A DNA stretch of 64,000 bases, taken from positions 62,001 through 126,000 of the forward strand of contig NZ_CP023067.1 in the NCBI RefSeq assembly GCF_002288525.1. Direction: 5' to 3'. The DNA comes from Sinorhizobium sojae CCBAU 05684. Lineage in GTDB: Bacteria > Pseudomonadota > Alphaproteobacteria > Rhizobiales > Rhizobiaceae. Below, piece after piece: positions 1-9,125 of this stretch; positions within the stretch are counted from its first letter, which is position 1, and each line of letters starts with the position of its first letter. The position numbers and the translations under genes are program-made. The notes under the pieces are model-generated. The model saw only the letters and a program-made list of their open reading frames with translations. It was not told the origin of the DNA and searched no databases.

Positions 1-2319
1 GCCGAAGGCGTTGAAGTCGTTCACGTAGAGCGAGCCCAGATAGATCTGCAGCGTTTCGAAAACGTCCGTCACCGCCACGCCGAGCTGGCGCGCCTTGGTG
101 CGGTCGAGGTCGGCATAGAGCTGCGGCACGTTGATCTGGTAGCTCGAATAGAGCCCGGCGAGCTCCGGCGCCTGCATCGCCTTGCCCAGGAAAGCCTTGG
201 CGGCATCGTCCAGGGCGCGGTAGCCGAGGCCGTTCCTATCCTCGATCTGCAGCTTGAAACCGCCCGTCGTGCCCAGGCCCTGGACCGGCGGCGGCGGGAA
301 CATGGCGATGAAGGCATCCTGGATCGCCCCGAACTGCTGGTTCAGTTGCATGGCGATCGCGCCACCGGAAAGATCGGGCGTCGTGCGCTCCTCGAAGGGC
401 TTCAGCGACACGAAGACGATGCCGGAATTCGAGGAGTTGGTGAAGCCGTTGATCGAAAGGCCCGGGAAGGCGATGGCATGCTCGATGCCCGGATGCTGCA
501 TCGCGATGTCGCTCATGCGGCGGATCACGTCTTCCGTACGGTCGAGCGTCGCCGCATCCGGCAGCTGCGCAAAGCCGATCAGATACTGCTTGTCCTGCGC
601 CGGCACGAAGCCGCCGGGGACGGAGCGGAACAGGACGAAGGTGACGCCGAGAAGGACGACATAGACGCCCATGATCAGCGACTTGCGCGTGAGGATGCCG
701 CCGACCCCCCGTCCATAGGCTTCGGAGCTCGCTCCGAAGAAGCGGTTGAAGCCGCGGAAGAACCAGCCGAAGGCTTTGTCCATTGCCCGCGTCAGCAGGT
801 CCTTCGGCGCGCGGTGATCCTTGAGCAGAAGCGCGGCGAGTGCCGGCGAGAGCGTCAGGGAGTTGAGGGCGGAGATCACCGTCGAGATCGCGATGGTCAG
901 GGCGAACTGGCGGTAGAACTGACCGGTGAGGCCGGTTATGAAGGCGAGCGGCACGAAGACCGCGACCAGCACCAAAGCGATCGCGATGATCGGACCGGAG
1001 ACCTCCTGCATGGCGCGATAGGTGGCCTGCACCGGAGACAGGCCCTGCTCGATGTTGCGCTCGACGTTCTCGACGACGACAATGGCGTCGTCCACGACGA
1101 TGCCGATCGCCAGCACCAGCCCGAAAAGGCTCAGCGCATTGATCGAGAAGCCGAAGACATACATTACCGCGAAGGTGCCGACGATCGAGACGGGAACGGC
1201 GACGAGCGGAATGATCGAGGCGCGCCAGGTCTGCAGGAAGACGATCACTACGAGCACCACCAACGCAATCGCCTCGAGCAGGGTGTGCACGACCGATTCG
1301 ATCGAGGCCCGGACGAACTGCGTCGTGTCGTAGACGATCTCGTAGTCGACGCCTTCCGGCATGGTCTGCTTCAGCTCGGCCATGACCTTGTGGACGTTTT
1401 CGGAGATCTGGATGGCGTTCGAGCCCGGGGCCTGGAACACGCCCATGCCGACGGCGGCCCTGTTGTCTAGGAGTGAGCGCAGCGAGTAGTCGGCAGCCCC
1501 CATCTCGATGCGCGCGACGTCGCCGAGGCGCGTGATCTCGCCATTGGCGCCGGAGTTGACGACGATGTCGGCGAAGTCCTCGGGTGTTTTCAGACGGCCT
1601 TGGGCGTTGACCGAGAGCTGCAGGTCGAGCCCGGGGACGGAAGGCGAGGCGCCGATCACGCCGGCGGCCGCCTGGACATTCTGCCCGCGAATGGCATTGG
1701 CGATGTCGCTCGCCGCAAGCCCGCGCGCGGCGGCCTTTTCCGGGTCGATCCAGACGCGCATCGAATAGTCGCCGCCGCCGAATATCTGTACTTGGCCTAC
1801 GCCCTCGACCCGCGCCAGCCGGTCCTTCACCTTGAGCACGCCGTAATTGCGCAGATAGTTGATGTCGTATTGCCCGTTCGGCGAAATGAGATGGACGACG
1901 AGCGTCAGGTCGGGCGAGCTCTTGACGGTGGTGACGCCGAGGCGGCGCACCTCCTCCGGCAGCCGCGGCTCGGCCTGCGAGACGCGGTTCTGCACGAGCT
2001 GTTGCGCCTGGTCCGGATCGGTGCCGAGCTCGAAGGTGACCGTCAGCGTCATCAGGCCGTCGGCAGTCGCCTGGCTCTGCATGTAGAGCATCCCCTCGAC
2101 GCCGTTGATCTGCTCTTCGAGCGGCGTTGCGACCGTTTCGGCGATGACGGCCGGGTTGGCGCCGGGATACTGCGCGCGAACGACGATCTGCGGCGGCACC
2201 ACTTCCGGATATTCCGAGATGGGCAGGCCGGTCATGCCGATCAGGCCCGCGACGAAAATCAGCACCGAGAGAACGCCCGCGAAAACCGGGCGGTCGACGA
2301 AGAAGCGTGAGAAGTTCAT
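1..2319 (-). CDS. RND (HAE1) multidrug efflux permease, C-terminal part outside the window
   Basis: Inner-membrane proton-driven drug exporter of the AcrB/MexF type, expected to work with the fusion protein encoded just upstream. The first 773 residues are present; the family is about 1050 residues, so roughly the last quarter lies beyond base 1. Residues 1-28 form the first membrane helix, starting MNFSRFFVDRPVF. The fourth-helix motif GIVVDDAIVVVENVER carries the paired Asp of the proton relay. The reading frame is open throughout. The ATG lies 112 bases after the fusion protein stop, so the two are very likely cotranscribed. No outer-membrane channel gene is visible; it may lie past the edge. 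The substrate cannot be read from sequence. Confidence 0.95.
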   Translation of the reverse strand, partial: MNFSRFFVDRPVFAGVLSVLIFVAGLIGMTGLPISEYPEVVPPQIVVRAQYPGANPAVIAETVATPLEEQINGVEGMLYMQSQATADGLMTLTVTFELGTDPDQAQQLVQNRVSQAEPRLPEEVRRLGVTTVKSSPDLTLVVHLISPNGQYDINYLRNYGVLKVKDRLARVEGVGQVQIFGGGDYSMRVWIDPEKAAARGLAASDIANAIRGQNVQAAAGVIGASPSVPGLDLQLSVNAQGRLKTPEDFADIVVNSGANGEITRLGDVARIEMGAADYSLRSLLDNRAAVGMGVFQAPGSNAIQISENVHKVMAELKQTMPEGVDYEIVYDTTQFVRASIESVVHTLLEAIALVVLVVIVFLQTWRASIIPLVAVPVSIVGTFAVMYVFGFSINALSLFGLVLAIGIVVDDAIVVVENVERNIEQGLSPVQATYRAMQEVSGPIIAIALVLVAVFVPLAFITGLTGQFYRQFALTIAISTVISALNSLTLSPALAALLLKDHRAPKDLLTRAMDKAFGWFFRGFNRFFGASSEAYGRGVGGILTRKSLIMGVYVVLLGVTFVLFRSVPGGFVPAQDKQYLIGFAQLPDAATLDRTEDVIRRMSDIAMQHPGIEHAIAFPGLSINGFTNSSNSGIVFVSLKPFEERTTPDLSGGAIAMQLNQQFGAIQDAFIAMFPPPPVQGLGTTGGFKLQIEDRNGLGYRALDDAAKAFLGKAMQAPELAGLYSSYQINVPQLYADLDRTKARQLGVAVTDVFETLQIYLGSLYVNDFNAFG

Positions 2320-2431
2320 GTCATCCCCCTTTGGGACAAATCAGGCGCGCAGCGGGCTTTTGCGGGCAAGAATGCTCGCTCGCCGGCTCGGCGGATGCAG
2401 TTTTGTGTTCGGAGCCCCGCGGGGCGATTGG

Positions 2432-3619
2432 CTATGGCTTGGTGATCGACGCCGTCGTTTCGTCGATCGGTTGCGGAGCGACGACCACGCCGGGGCGCAC
2501 GCGCTGCAAGCCGTTGACGACGATGGTCTCGCCGGGCGTCAGCCCGTCCTCGACGATTCTGAGGCCATCGGCGGTCGGGCCAAGCGTCACCTGCCGGTAT
2601 TCGACGGTGTTGTCGGTGCCGACGACCAGCACGAATTTCTTGTCCTGGTCCGATCCGATCGCGCGGTCGCTGATCACCAGCTTCTCGGCCGGCTCCGGAT
2701 CGCCGAGACGGATGCGGACGAACTGGCCAGGAATCAAGCGGCCATCGGCATTGGCGAGTGCCGCACGGAGCCGGATGGTGCCGGTCGCCGCATTCACTTC
2801 GTTGTCGATCAGCTGGATATGGCCCTGGATCGGCGTGCCCTCGTCGGCGGCGGTGCCGATTTGAACCGGAATTCGCTCGATCGCATTCGTTCCGGAAAGC
2901 TGGGCAAGCGCGGCGGCCACGACTTCCTCGTTGACGTTGAAGCTTGCATAGATCGGGTCGATCGAGACGATGGTCGTCAGCACCGGCGAGGCGGCACCGG
3001 CGGCAACGAGATTGCCGGCCGTTACCTCGAGCGCTCCGACACGTCCGGTGATCGGTGCCCGCACCTGCGTGTATTCCAGGTCGAGCCGTGCCGAGCGGAG
3101 CGCCGCCTTGGCGGAGCGGACATTGGCTTGCGCCTCGTCATAGGCGCTCAGCCTCTGGTCGACGCCGCTTTGCGGGATCGCACTGGTGGCAACGAGCTTG
3201 CGGCCGCGCTCGAGCTCGGTTTTTGCAAACGCCACCCTTGCTTCGGCCGCCGCGACCTCCGCTTCGGCGCGCTCGACGGCGGCGGCATAGGGCGCGGGAT
3301 CGATCGTCAGGAGCAGGTCACCTTTCTCCACCAGCGCCCCCTCGCGGAAGTCGGCGCTCTGGATAGCGCCACCGACGCGGGGGCGAACCTCGACTCGCTC
3401 GATCGCCTCGAGGCGGCCCGAGAAACTTTCCCAGGTCGTGATCCGGCGCGTCTCCGCCCTGGCGACGGAAACAGGGACGGCCTGCGGTGCCGCCTCGGCC
3501 GCCGCGTCCGCCTGGGATCGTGCGGGCAGGCCGAAGACGACGGCCGCACCGCCAGCGATGGACAATAGAATACTGAGGCCGGCGCCCCACAGGGCCCGGC
3601 GGGCAATGGTCGATGTCAT
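2432..3619 (-). CDS. RND efflux membrane fusion (periplasmic adaptor) protein
   Basis: 395-residue adaptor that links the inner-membrane pump to an outer-membrane channel. The N-terminus has a basic start and one hydrophobic segment (about residues 9-31), and no lipobox cysteine, so it is probably anchored by an uncleaved or signal-type helix and is not a lipoprotein. Two half-lipoyl motifs flank an alanine-rich coiled-coil hairpin: GGAIQSADFREGALVEKGD near residue 90 and YTQVRAPITGRVGALEV near residue 190. The family is MexE/AcrA. It sits between the hydrolase-like gene (39-base gap) and the pump, on the same strand, which fits one operon under the divergent LysR regulator. Confidence 0.94.
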   Translation of the reverse strand: MTSTIARRALWGAGLSILLSIAGGAAVVFGLPARSQADAAAEAAPQAVPVSVARAETRRITTWESFSGRLEAIERVEVRPRVGGAIQSADFREGALVEKGDLLLTIDPAPYAAAVERAEAEVAAAEARVAFAKTELERGRKLVATSAIPQSGVDQRLSAYDEAQANVRSAKAALRSARLDLEYTQVRAPITGRVGALEVTAGNLVAAGAASPVLTTIVSIDPIYASFNVNEEVVAAALAQLSGTNAIERIPVQIGTAADEGTPIQGHIQLIDNEVNAATGTIRLRAALANADGRLIPGQFVRIRLGDPEPAEKLVISDRAIGSDQDKKFVLVVGTDNTVEYRQVTLGPTADGLRIVEDGLTPGETIVVNGLQRVRPGVVVAPQPIDETTASITKP

Positions 3620-3658
3620 GTTTTCTCCTTGCCGGTTGGGAGCCGGCTCTTGTGCTGC

Positions 3659-4474
3659 TTACTGCTTGGCCGGCTTGGCCCCCGCCGCTTGGAAGAAGCG
3701 GGAGAAAAGGCCGGATATGGTTTCTTGCTGCGAGGGCCAGTCTTGCTCGGCCGTGCCATTCGTCGGCAGCCAGGCCGCGCGCCCCGGCAGCATGTGGAGC
3801 TCGACCGGAACGTCGGCCTTGCGCAGGCGCTCGGCGTAGGCTTCGGTTTCGTCGCGCGTCGGACATTCCTCGCTGGTGACGATCAGCGCCGGAACCAGGC
3901 CGCCAAGTCGAGTGCAATGGCTGGGTGCCGCATAGGGATGGGTCAGACCGCTGCCTTCGCCGAGATATTGCTGCCAGCCGTCGGCGATCGACTGCGCCGA
4001 GCTCTGCGGACAGAACTTGCGGAACGACGGCGTCGCGAGACATGGATCGAGCAGCGGCGAGAGCAGGATCTGGCCCTTGAGATCGGTCAGGAACTGGTCG
4101 CGCGCCATCAGTGCCAGGCCGGCCGCAAGATTGCCGCCCGCCTCCTCGCCGGCGACGAACAGCGTTGATTTCTTGCGCGCGAATTGCGGGCAGCGGCTGC
4201 GCATCGAGGCGAGCATCGAATAGGCGACGTCGATCGCCGCCGGGAATGGATTGAGGCAGGCAGAGGGATAGTCCGGCGCGACGACGACTGCACCGGCGGC
4301 AGCCAATGCGGTCGCGATCTTTTCGCCTGCGGCGATCGATTCGCCGACAAAGCTTCCGCCGTGGAGATGCAACACGACCGGCGGCGGCGACAGCAAGAAC
4401 TCACCGCGATAGACGCGCACGCCGCACGAACCGCAGTTCGTTTGCATCGTCTCTTCGGTAAAATGCGTCTCCAT
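3659..4474 (-). CDS. alpha/beta-hydrolase fold protein (HSL/esterase family) lacking the catalytic triad
   Basis: 271 residues with the fold of hormone-sensitive-lipase-like esterases. The oxyanion HGG motif is intact (residues 38-40, VVLHLHGGSF). The nucleophile elbow, normally GDSAGG, reads GEEAGG at 109-114, so Glu111 replaces the serine. The acid region, normally DPLRDE, reads CPTRDE, with Cys204 in the Asp position. The usual HGF is replaced in PGRAAWL near residue 233. All three catalytic positions are therefore changed while the frame is intact, which suggests a non-enzymatic (perhaps ligand-binding) role. It is first in the pump operon, next to the regulator. The fold is clear; the function is not. 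Confidence 0.85.
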   Translation of the reverse strand: METHFTEETMQTNCGSCGVRVYRGEFLLSPPPVVLHLHGGSFVGESIAAGEKIATALAAAGAVVVAPDYPSACLNPFPAAIDVAYSMLASMRSRCPQFARKKSTLFVAGEEAGGNLAAGLALMARDQFLTDLKGQILLSPLLDPCLATPSFRKFCPQSSAQSIADGWQQYLGEGSGLTHPYAAPSHCTRLGGLVPALIVTSEECPTRDETEAYAERLRKADVPVELHMLPGRAAWLPTNGTAEQDWPSQQETISGLFSRFFQAAGAKPAKQ

Positions 4475-4551
4475 CTCTTGCCTCCGCGCTGGGTGAATCC
4501 CTAGATGATGGACACCCGCGACATCACTATCCTAACATTGTCCTTCATTTG

Positions 4552-4599
4552 GAATAGTCTGCAGAATTCGACTACACTATTCGGTATTTGGAACAATTC
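4552..4599. promoter_or_regulatory. Probable LysR-regulator operator between the efflux operon and its regulator
   Basis: The divergent gap holds a 7-base inverted repeat, GAATAGT at 4552-4558 and ACTATTC at 4576-4582. The octamer ATTTGGAA occurs directly repeated at 4547-4554 and 4586-4593, and GAACAATTC at 4591-4599 is a further small dyad. This lies 10-60 bases before the regulator ATG and is much richer in A+T than its surroundings. LysR proteins usually bind such T-rich/A-rich dyads in the divergent promoter they share with the target. Assigning it to this regulator is inference. Confidence 0.55.
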
Positions 4600-4609
4600 G
4601 GTTATTGAA

Positions 4610-5518
4610 ATGGATCAGCTAACGGCCATGCGCGTGTTTCTCCGGGTGGTGGAAACCGGCAATTTCACCCGCGCCTCCGCCTCCCTCAACATGCCGAAGG
4701 CGACAGTCACCAACCTTATCCAGGGCTTGGAAGCGCATCTGCGCACCAAACTCCTGAACCGAACGACGCGGCGGGTGCTGGTGACGCCCGACGGCGCTCT
4801 CTACTATGAACGCGCCGCTCGCCTCCTCTCCGACCTCGACGAACTGGACGGCAGCTTGTCGACTGCGCAAAGCCTGCCCAAGGGGCGACTGCGCGTCGAA
4901 ACGGCGAGCGCATTTGCCAACCTGATCATCATCCCGGCGCTGCCCGAGTTTCACAGGAAATATCCGGATATCCAGATCGATCTCGGCGTTTCCGATCGTA
5001 CGATCGACTATCTCGCGGAGAATGTCGACTGCGCCATTCGTGGCGGCACGCTGACGGATCAGTCGCTGATTGCCCGCCGCATCACGGACATGAAATTCAT
5101 ATCCTGCGCGTCGCGGGACTTCCTGGCGCAGCACGCGACACCGCGCCATCCGTCCGACCTTGAGAAGAATTGCCATGTCGTCGGCTATTTCCTGCCGAAG
5201 ACCGGACGGCAGATGCCGTTCCATTTCCGCCGCGGCAACGAGGAGATCGAGGTCAACGGCCGCTATACGGTGGCGGCCAACGAGTCGACGACCTATCTTG
5301 CCGCCGCGCGCGCCGGTCTCGGCATCATCCAGGCACCGCTCTTCATGGTTCGTGACGACCTTAGCGCCGGCACTCTGGTCCCGGTCCTCGTCGATTGGGA
5401 GATCGACCCGACACCCATCTATCTCGTCTATCCGCCAAACCGGCACCTGAGCAGCCGCCTGCGCGTCTTCGCCGATTGGGTGGTGAGGGTGGTGGCTCAG
5501 GCGCAGATGGACGGCTGA
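4610..5518 (+). CDS. LysR-family transcriptional regulator
   Basis: 302 residues. I chose the ATG that begins [19 protein letters not shown] because it is the canonical LysR N-terminus; the frame is open 35 codons further upstream but that part is not LysR-like. Residues 1-60 form the winged helix-turn-helix ([19 protein letters not shown]). From about residue 90 to the end is the periplasmic-binding-like effector domain. It is divergent from the efflux operon with a 135-base shared promoter region, the usual arrangement for a LysR activator or repressor of its neighbour. The effector is unknown, probably a pump substrate. Confidence 0.93.
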   Translation: MDQLTAMRVFLRVVETGNFTRASASLNMPKATVTNLIQGLEAHLRTKLLNRTTRRVLVTPDGALYYERAARLLSDLDELDGSLSTAQSLPKGRLRVETASAFANLIIIPALPEFHRKYPDIQIDLGVSDRTIDYLAENVDCAIRGGTLTDQSLIARRITDMKFISCASRDFLAQHATPRHPSDLEKNCHVVGYFLPKTGRQMPFHFRRGNEEIEVNGRYTVAANESTTYLAAARAGLGIIQAPLFMVRDDLSAGTLVPVLVDWEIDPTPIYLVYPPNRHLSSRLRVFADWVVRVVAQAQMDG

Positions 5519-5556
5519 GCCAGCTCCCGCAGACAGCGGGGGCTTTCGGAGCGCGT

Positions 5557-7437
5557 TTATCGGTGCTGCGGCTTGTTGTGTTTCGTCTTCGGCTTGAAGC
5601 CGCCGCGCTCTTTTTTCGCGCCCGGATAGGATTTCTTCTTGCCCGGCGATGTCTCGCCGCGCCCGTCCGAGCGAGTCTCCTGCGACGGTTTCCTTTCGCC
5701 TTTGTGCTTCGGCTTGAAATCTGAGGATTCGCGCTCCGGCGCCCGTGCAGCCGGTCTTCTTGCGAACTCCGCCTTGTTGGAGGGTGGCTGAGAGAAATCC
5801 GGTGTTCCGGTGAGCGGCTTGACGCGGATGCTCTTTTCCAATGTGCGGTCGGGGCCGATTGCCTCCAGCAAACGCTCCGCGCCTTCGGCCGAAAGCTCGA
5901 CAAAGGTCTCCTGCGGCTGCATGCGGATTGCACCGATCTGGCGCTTGGAAAGCCCGCCCTGGCGGCAGAGCATGGGGATCAGCCAACGCGGTTCGGCGTT
6001 CTGCTTGCGTCCGACCGAAAGCGAAAACCAGCGTCCGTCGGGGAAATCCGGCCGAACCGGCGTCGTGTCTTCACGCAAGGGCGCAGGCCCGTCCCGACGG
6101 CCTTTCCTGCGATCATCGGCAAGCGAGACGTCGGAAAGCTCTTCCGGCGCGGAACGGCTCGCGCGGAACCGCCGCAGGAGAGCGGCAGCCAATTTCTGCG
6201 CGCCGTGGCGGTCGATCAGCGCCTCGGCCAGCGCCTGCTCGTCGTCGCGCAGCGGTTCGTCGAAGGCCGGATCGGCAAGAAGGCGCTCCTCGTCCCGGCG
6301 CGTCACCTCGTCCGCAGACGGCGGCTTGGCCCAGGCGGCCACGATGCGGGCGCCGTCCAGCAGCCGCTCGGCCTTTCGCCGTTGATTGATGGGAACGATC
6401 AGCGCGCTGATGCCCTTCTGTCCGGCGCGGCCGGTGCGGCCGCTCCGGTGCAGCAGCGTTTCCGGATTGTTCGGCAGGTCGGCATGGATAACGAGTTCCA
6501 GGCCCGGCAGGTCGATGCCGCGCGCTGCGACGTCGGTCGCGATGCAGACCCGGGCACGACCGTCACGCATCGCCTGGAGCGCATGGGTCCGCTCGTTCTG
6601 GCTGAGCTCTCCTGAAAGGGCCACCACCGAGAAGCCGCGATTGTTGAAGCGGGCCGTCAGATGGTTGACCGCTGCGCGCGTCGAGCAGAAGACGATTGCG
6701 TTGCGCGCCTCGTAATAGCGCAGCACGTTGATGATGGCATTCTCCCGGTCGTTCTGGGAGACGACAAGGGACCGGTACTCGATATCTCCATGCTGCTTCT
6801 CTTCCGAGGCAATGCCGATGCGCACGGCATCGCGCTGATAGCTCTTGGCAAGTGTCGCGATGGCACGAGGCACGGTCGCCGAGAACATCAGCGTGCGGCG
6901 TTTGGCGGGTGCCGCCTCCAGGATGAACTCCAGGTCCTCGCGGAAACCGAGATCGAGCATCTCGTCGGCCTCATCCAGCACCACAGCACGAAGCGCCGAA
7001 ATGTCGAGCGAATCGCGCCGGATATGGTCGCAGAGCCGTCCCGGCGTGCCCACGACGATATGAGCGCCGCGCTCCAGCGCGCGCCGCTCGCTGCGGATAT
7101 CCATGCCGCCGACGCAGGAGGCGATCGTTGCGCCCGCCGCCGCATAAAGCCATTCGAGCTCGCGCTTTACCTGTAGCGCAAGTTCGCGCGTCGGTGCGAT
7201 GACGAGCGCCAGCGGCGCCCCGGCGGCATCGAGCTTCTGGGTTTCGCCAAGCAGCGTCGGCGCCATCGCCAGGCCGAAGGCCACGGTCTTGCCGGAGCCG
7301 GTTTGGGCGGAGACAAGCGCATCCGCGTCTTGAAGCGCCGGATCGAGCATTGCCTGTTGGACGGGTGTCAGCGTCTCATAGCCGCGTTTGGCCAACGCCT
7401 CGGCGATCGCGGGGGCGATCCCTTCGAATTCTGTCAT
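5557..7437 (-). CDS. DEAD-box ATP-dependent RNA helicase with DbpA-type RNA-binding domain
   Basis: 626 residues. The start is the ATG of MTEFEGIAPAIAEAL, not the ATG 20 codons upstream, because the Q-motif region then begins at the usual distance. Motifs seen are LTPVQQ (about 23-28), AQTGSGKT (44-51), PTREL, TPGR, DEAD (155-158), SAT, and HRSGRTGRAGQ. A DbpA/CsdA-like RNA-binding domain lies at about 455-530. The tail is rich in Lys, Arg, Ser and Gly. Proteins of this build remodel rRNA during ribosome assembly, often at low temperature. It is convergent with the LysR gene. The exact paralogue (dbpA-, csdA- or rhlE-like) cannot be fixed. Confidence 0.94.
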   Translation of the reverse strand: MTEFEGIAPAIAEALAKRGYETLTPVQQAMLDPALQDADALVSAQTGSGKTVAFGLAMAPTLLGETQKLDAAGAPLALVIAPTRELALQVKRELEWLYAAAGATIASCVGGMDIRSERRALERGAHIVVGTPGRLCDHIRRDSLDISALRAVVLDEADEMLDLGFREDLEFILEAAPAKRRTLMFSATVPRAIATLAKSYQRDAVRIGIASEEKQHGDIEYRSLVVSQNDRENAIINVLRYYEARNAIVFCSTRAAVNHLTARFNNRGFSVVALSGELSQNERTHALQAMRDGRARVCIATDVAARGIDLPGLELVIHADLPNNPETLLHRSGRTGRAGQKGISALIVPINQRRKAERLLDGARIVAAWAKPPSADEVTRRDEERLLADPAFDEPLRDDEQALAEALIDRHGAQKLAAALLRRFRASRSAPEELSDVSLADDRRKGRRDGPAPLREDTTPVRPDFPDGRWFSLSVGRKQNAEPRWLIPMLCRQGGLSKRQIGAIRMQPQETFVELSAEGAERLLEAIGPDRTLEKSIRVKPLTGTPDFSQPPSNKAEFARRPAARAPERESSDFKPKHKGERKPSQETRSDGRGETSPGKKKSYPGAKKERGGFKPKTKHNKPQHR

Positions 7438-7585
7438 GTCTCGTCTTTCGGATTCGGTCTTCGCGCCGACAGACGAGCAGGCCCTCTTGGCCGCCATCAG
7501 GCGTCGATCGCCGCGGCCAACGTCGCGGCCAGTTCAATTGCGCCGCTACATACGCGCTCGGAGCAGGAATGTACAGGCGGAATTG

Positions 7586-7969
7586 TCAACGGTTCGGCCC
7601 GTTCCGACGCCCGCCGAATTCGTTCGCGCCCTGGGAGCCCGGCCAGAGACAGAGGGCGATGAAGACGATAGGGCTTAAGACCGGAATGAAAAGACAGAGC
7701 GCCAACGGACCGGGATAGCCGATATCGTGCAAACGCTTGATCGACAGCATGACCAGCGAGACAGTCGACACGAATCCGGAAGCGATCAGCGCCAGCGTCC
7801 AGAGCGCCAGAGGCGCATCCTGGCCCTCGTATTTCAACACCTGCGCCAGCAGCAAGCCGCCCGTGAAGAGCCAGAAGAGCCAGGAGAGAAAGAAGGGCAG
7901 GCGGCCGATCCGGCCGGAGGGGCTGAAAAACAGCCAGGTCATGCTTGGCTGCCGCCCCTCCTCGGTCAT
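7586..7969 (-). CDS. DUF805 family small integral membrane protein
   Basis: 127 residues, starting MTEEGRQPSMTWLFFSPSGRIGRLPFF. Four hydrophobic segments and the family hallmarks are visible: an N-terminal FSPSGRIGRLPF block and an internal KRLHDIGYPGPLAL block. The family is widespread and has no settled function. The ATG begins 2 bases after the dapD stop codon on the same strand, so translation is probably coupled to dapD. The longer open frame upstream runs through the end of dapD and was not used. Confidence 0.87.
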   Translation of the reverse strand: MTEEGRQPSMTWLFFSPSGRIGRLPFFLSWLFWLFTGGLLLAQVLKYEGQDAPLALWTLALIASGFVSTVSLVMLSIKRLHDIGYPGPLALCLFIPVLSPIVFIALCLWPGSQGANEFGGRRNGPNR

Positions 7970-7971
7970 TG

Positions 7972-8829
7972 TCAATCCCGGAGAAGCTCGTTGATGCCGG
8001 TCTTCGAACGGGTCTTTTCGTCGACCCGCTTCACGATGACGGCGCAATAGAGGTTCGGCGCCGGCTGGCCGTTGGCCATAGTCGAGCCGGACGGCATGGA
8101 GCCGGCGACGACGACCGAATAGGGCGGCACTTCGCCGTACATCACTTCGCCCGTGGCACGATCGACGATCTTGGTCGATTTGCCGATGAAGACGCCCATG
8201 CCGAGAACCGAACCTTCACGGACGATACAGCCTTCGACCACTTCGGAACGGGCGCCGATGAAGCAATTGTCCTCGATGATGGTCGGACCGGCCTGCATGG
8301 GCTCGAGCACTCCGCCGATGCCGACGCCGCCTGAAAGATGCACGTTCTTGCCGATCTGCGCGCAGGAGCCGACGGTCGCCCAGGTATCCACCATCGTCGA
8401 TTCGCCGACATAGGCACCGAGATTGACGAAGGAGGGCATCAGGACCGCGTTCGGCGCGATATAGGCAGAACGGCGGACGACACAGTTCGGCACGGCGCGA
8501 AAGCCCGCCTTCTCGAATTCGTTGACGCTCCAACCGTCGAACTTCGAGGGAACCTTATCCCACCAGACCGACTCGCCCGGACCGCCCTTGACGAGTTCCA
8601 TCGGGCTCAGCCGGAAGGAAAGGAGAACGGCCTTCTTGAGCCATTGATTGACCGTCCAGGTGCCGTCTTCGCCCCGCTCGGCCACACGTACTTTGCCGCT
8701 GTCGAGCAGATTAAGCGCCGTCTCCACCGCGTCGCGGATCGCTCCGCGCGTGCCGGTGTTGACGGTCTCGCGATTTTCAAAGGCGGTCTCGATCGTCTGC
8801 GACAGGGAGGCGAGGTCGTGGGTCGTCAT
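7972..8829 (-). CDS. dapD: 2,3,4,5-tetrahydropyridine-2,6-dicarboxylate N-succinyltransferase
   Basis: 285 residues, the usual length. It transfers succinyl from succinyl-CoA to tetrahydrodipicolinate in the succinylase branch of the diaminopimelate/lysine pathway, in the cytoplasm as a trimer. The central region is a left-handed beta-helix of hexapeptide repeats (about 120-250: [28 protein letters not shown]). The N-terminal helical domain contains [14 protein letters not shown]. It heads a two-gene unit with the DUF805 gene and is divergent from the LOG-family gene across 296 bases. Confidence 0.97.
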   Translation of the reverse strand: MTTHDLASLSQTIETAFENRETVNTGTRGAIRDAVETALNLLDSGKVRVAERGEDGTWTVNQWLKKAVLLSFRLSPMELVKGGPGESVWWDKVPSKFDGWSVNEFEKAGFRAVPNCVVRRSAYIAPNAVLMPSFVNLGAYVGESTMVDTWATVGSCAQIGKNVHLSGGVGIGGVLEPMQAGPTIIEDNCFIGARSEVVEGCIVREGSVLGMGVFIGKSTKIVDRATGEVMYGEVPPYSVVVAGSMPSGSTMANGQPAPNLYCAVIVKRVDEKTRSKTGINELLRD

Positions 8830-9125
8830 CGGAATTCCTTAATGGTCAGCAGTTGTCCAGCAAGCTCTACTGCATAAATCCTGAAATCGGAACCGATTCA
8901 AGGACGGAATTGGAATGGTAATCCAGTGGGTGGCCGCGGGCGTGACACGACGTGCGTCCCCATCGTCGGGCTGAAAAGTTGAAGACCTTTTGCGCCGCTC
9001 TTCCACTGGGGGACTTGGCAAGCCTTCCCGTTTCCGGCAGAGAGACCACTTATGGCTGAGGAGATTTGTGAGGGCGTGTCCGGTCGAGGTGTCGGCTATC
9101 CGGAACGCGACGGGAAAGGCGAAAT
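8830..9125. other. Divergent intergenic region, dapD / LOG-family gene
   Basis: No gene was seen. Near 8887-8898 there is a short dyad, AATCGGAACCGATT, next to TGCATAAATCCTG. This resembles short palindromic fragments common in rhizobial intergenic DNA. The rest should hold both promoters, but no strong sigma-70 match stands out. Confidence 0.4.

Noticed and set aside
2105..3568. 487-codon plus-strand frame
   Set aside because: Antisense to the membrane fusion protein, with Arg/Asp/Gly-rich composition typical of a shadow frame; it has no domain.
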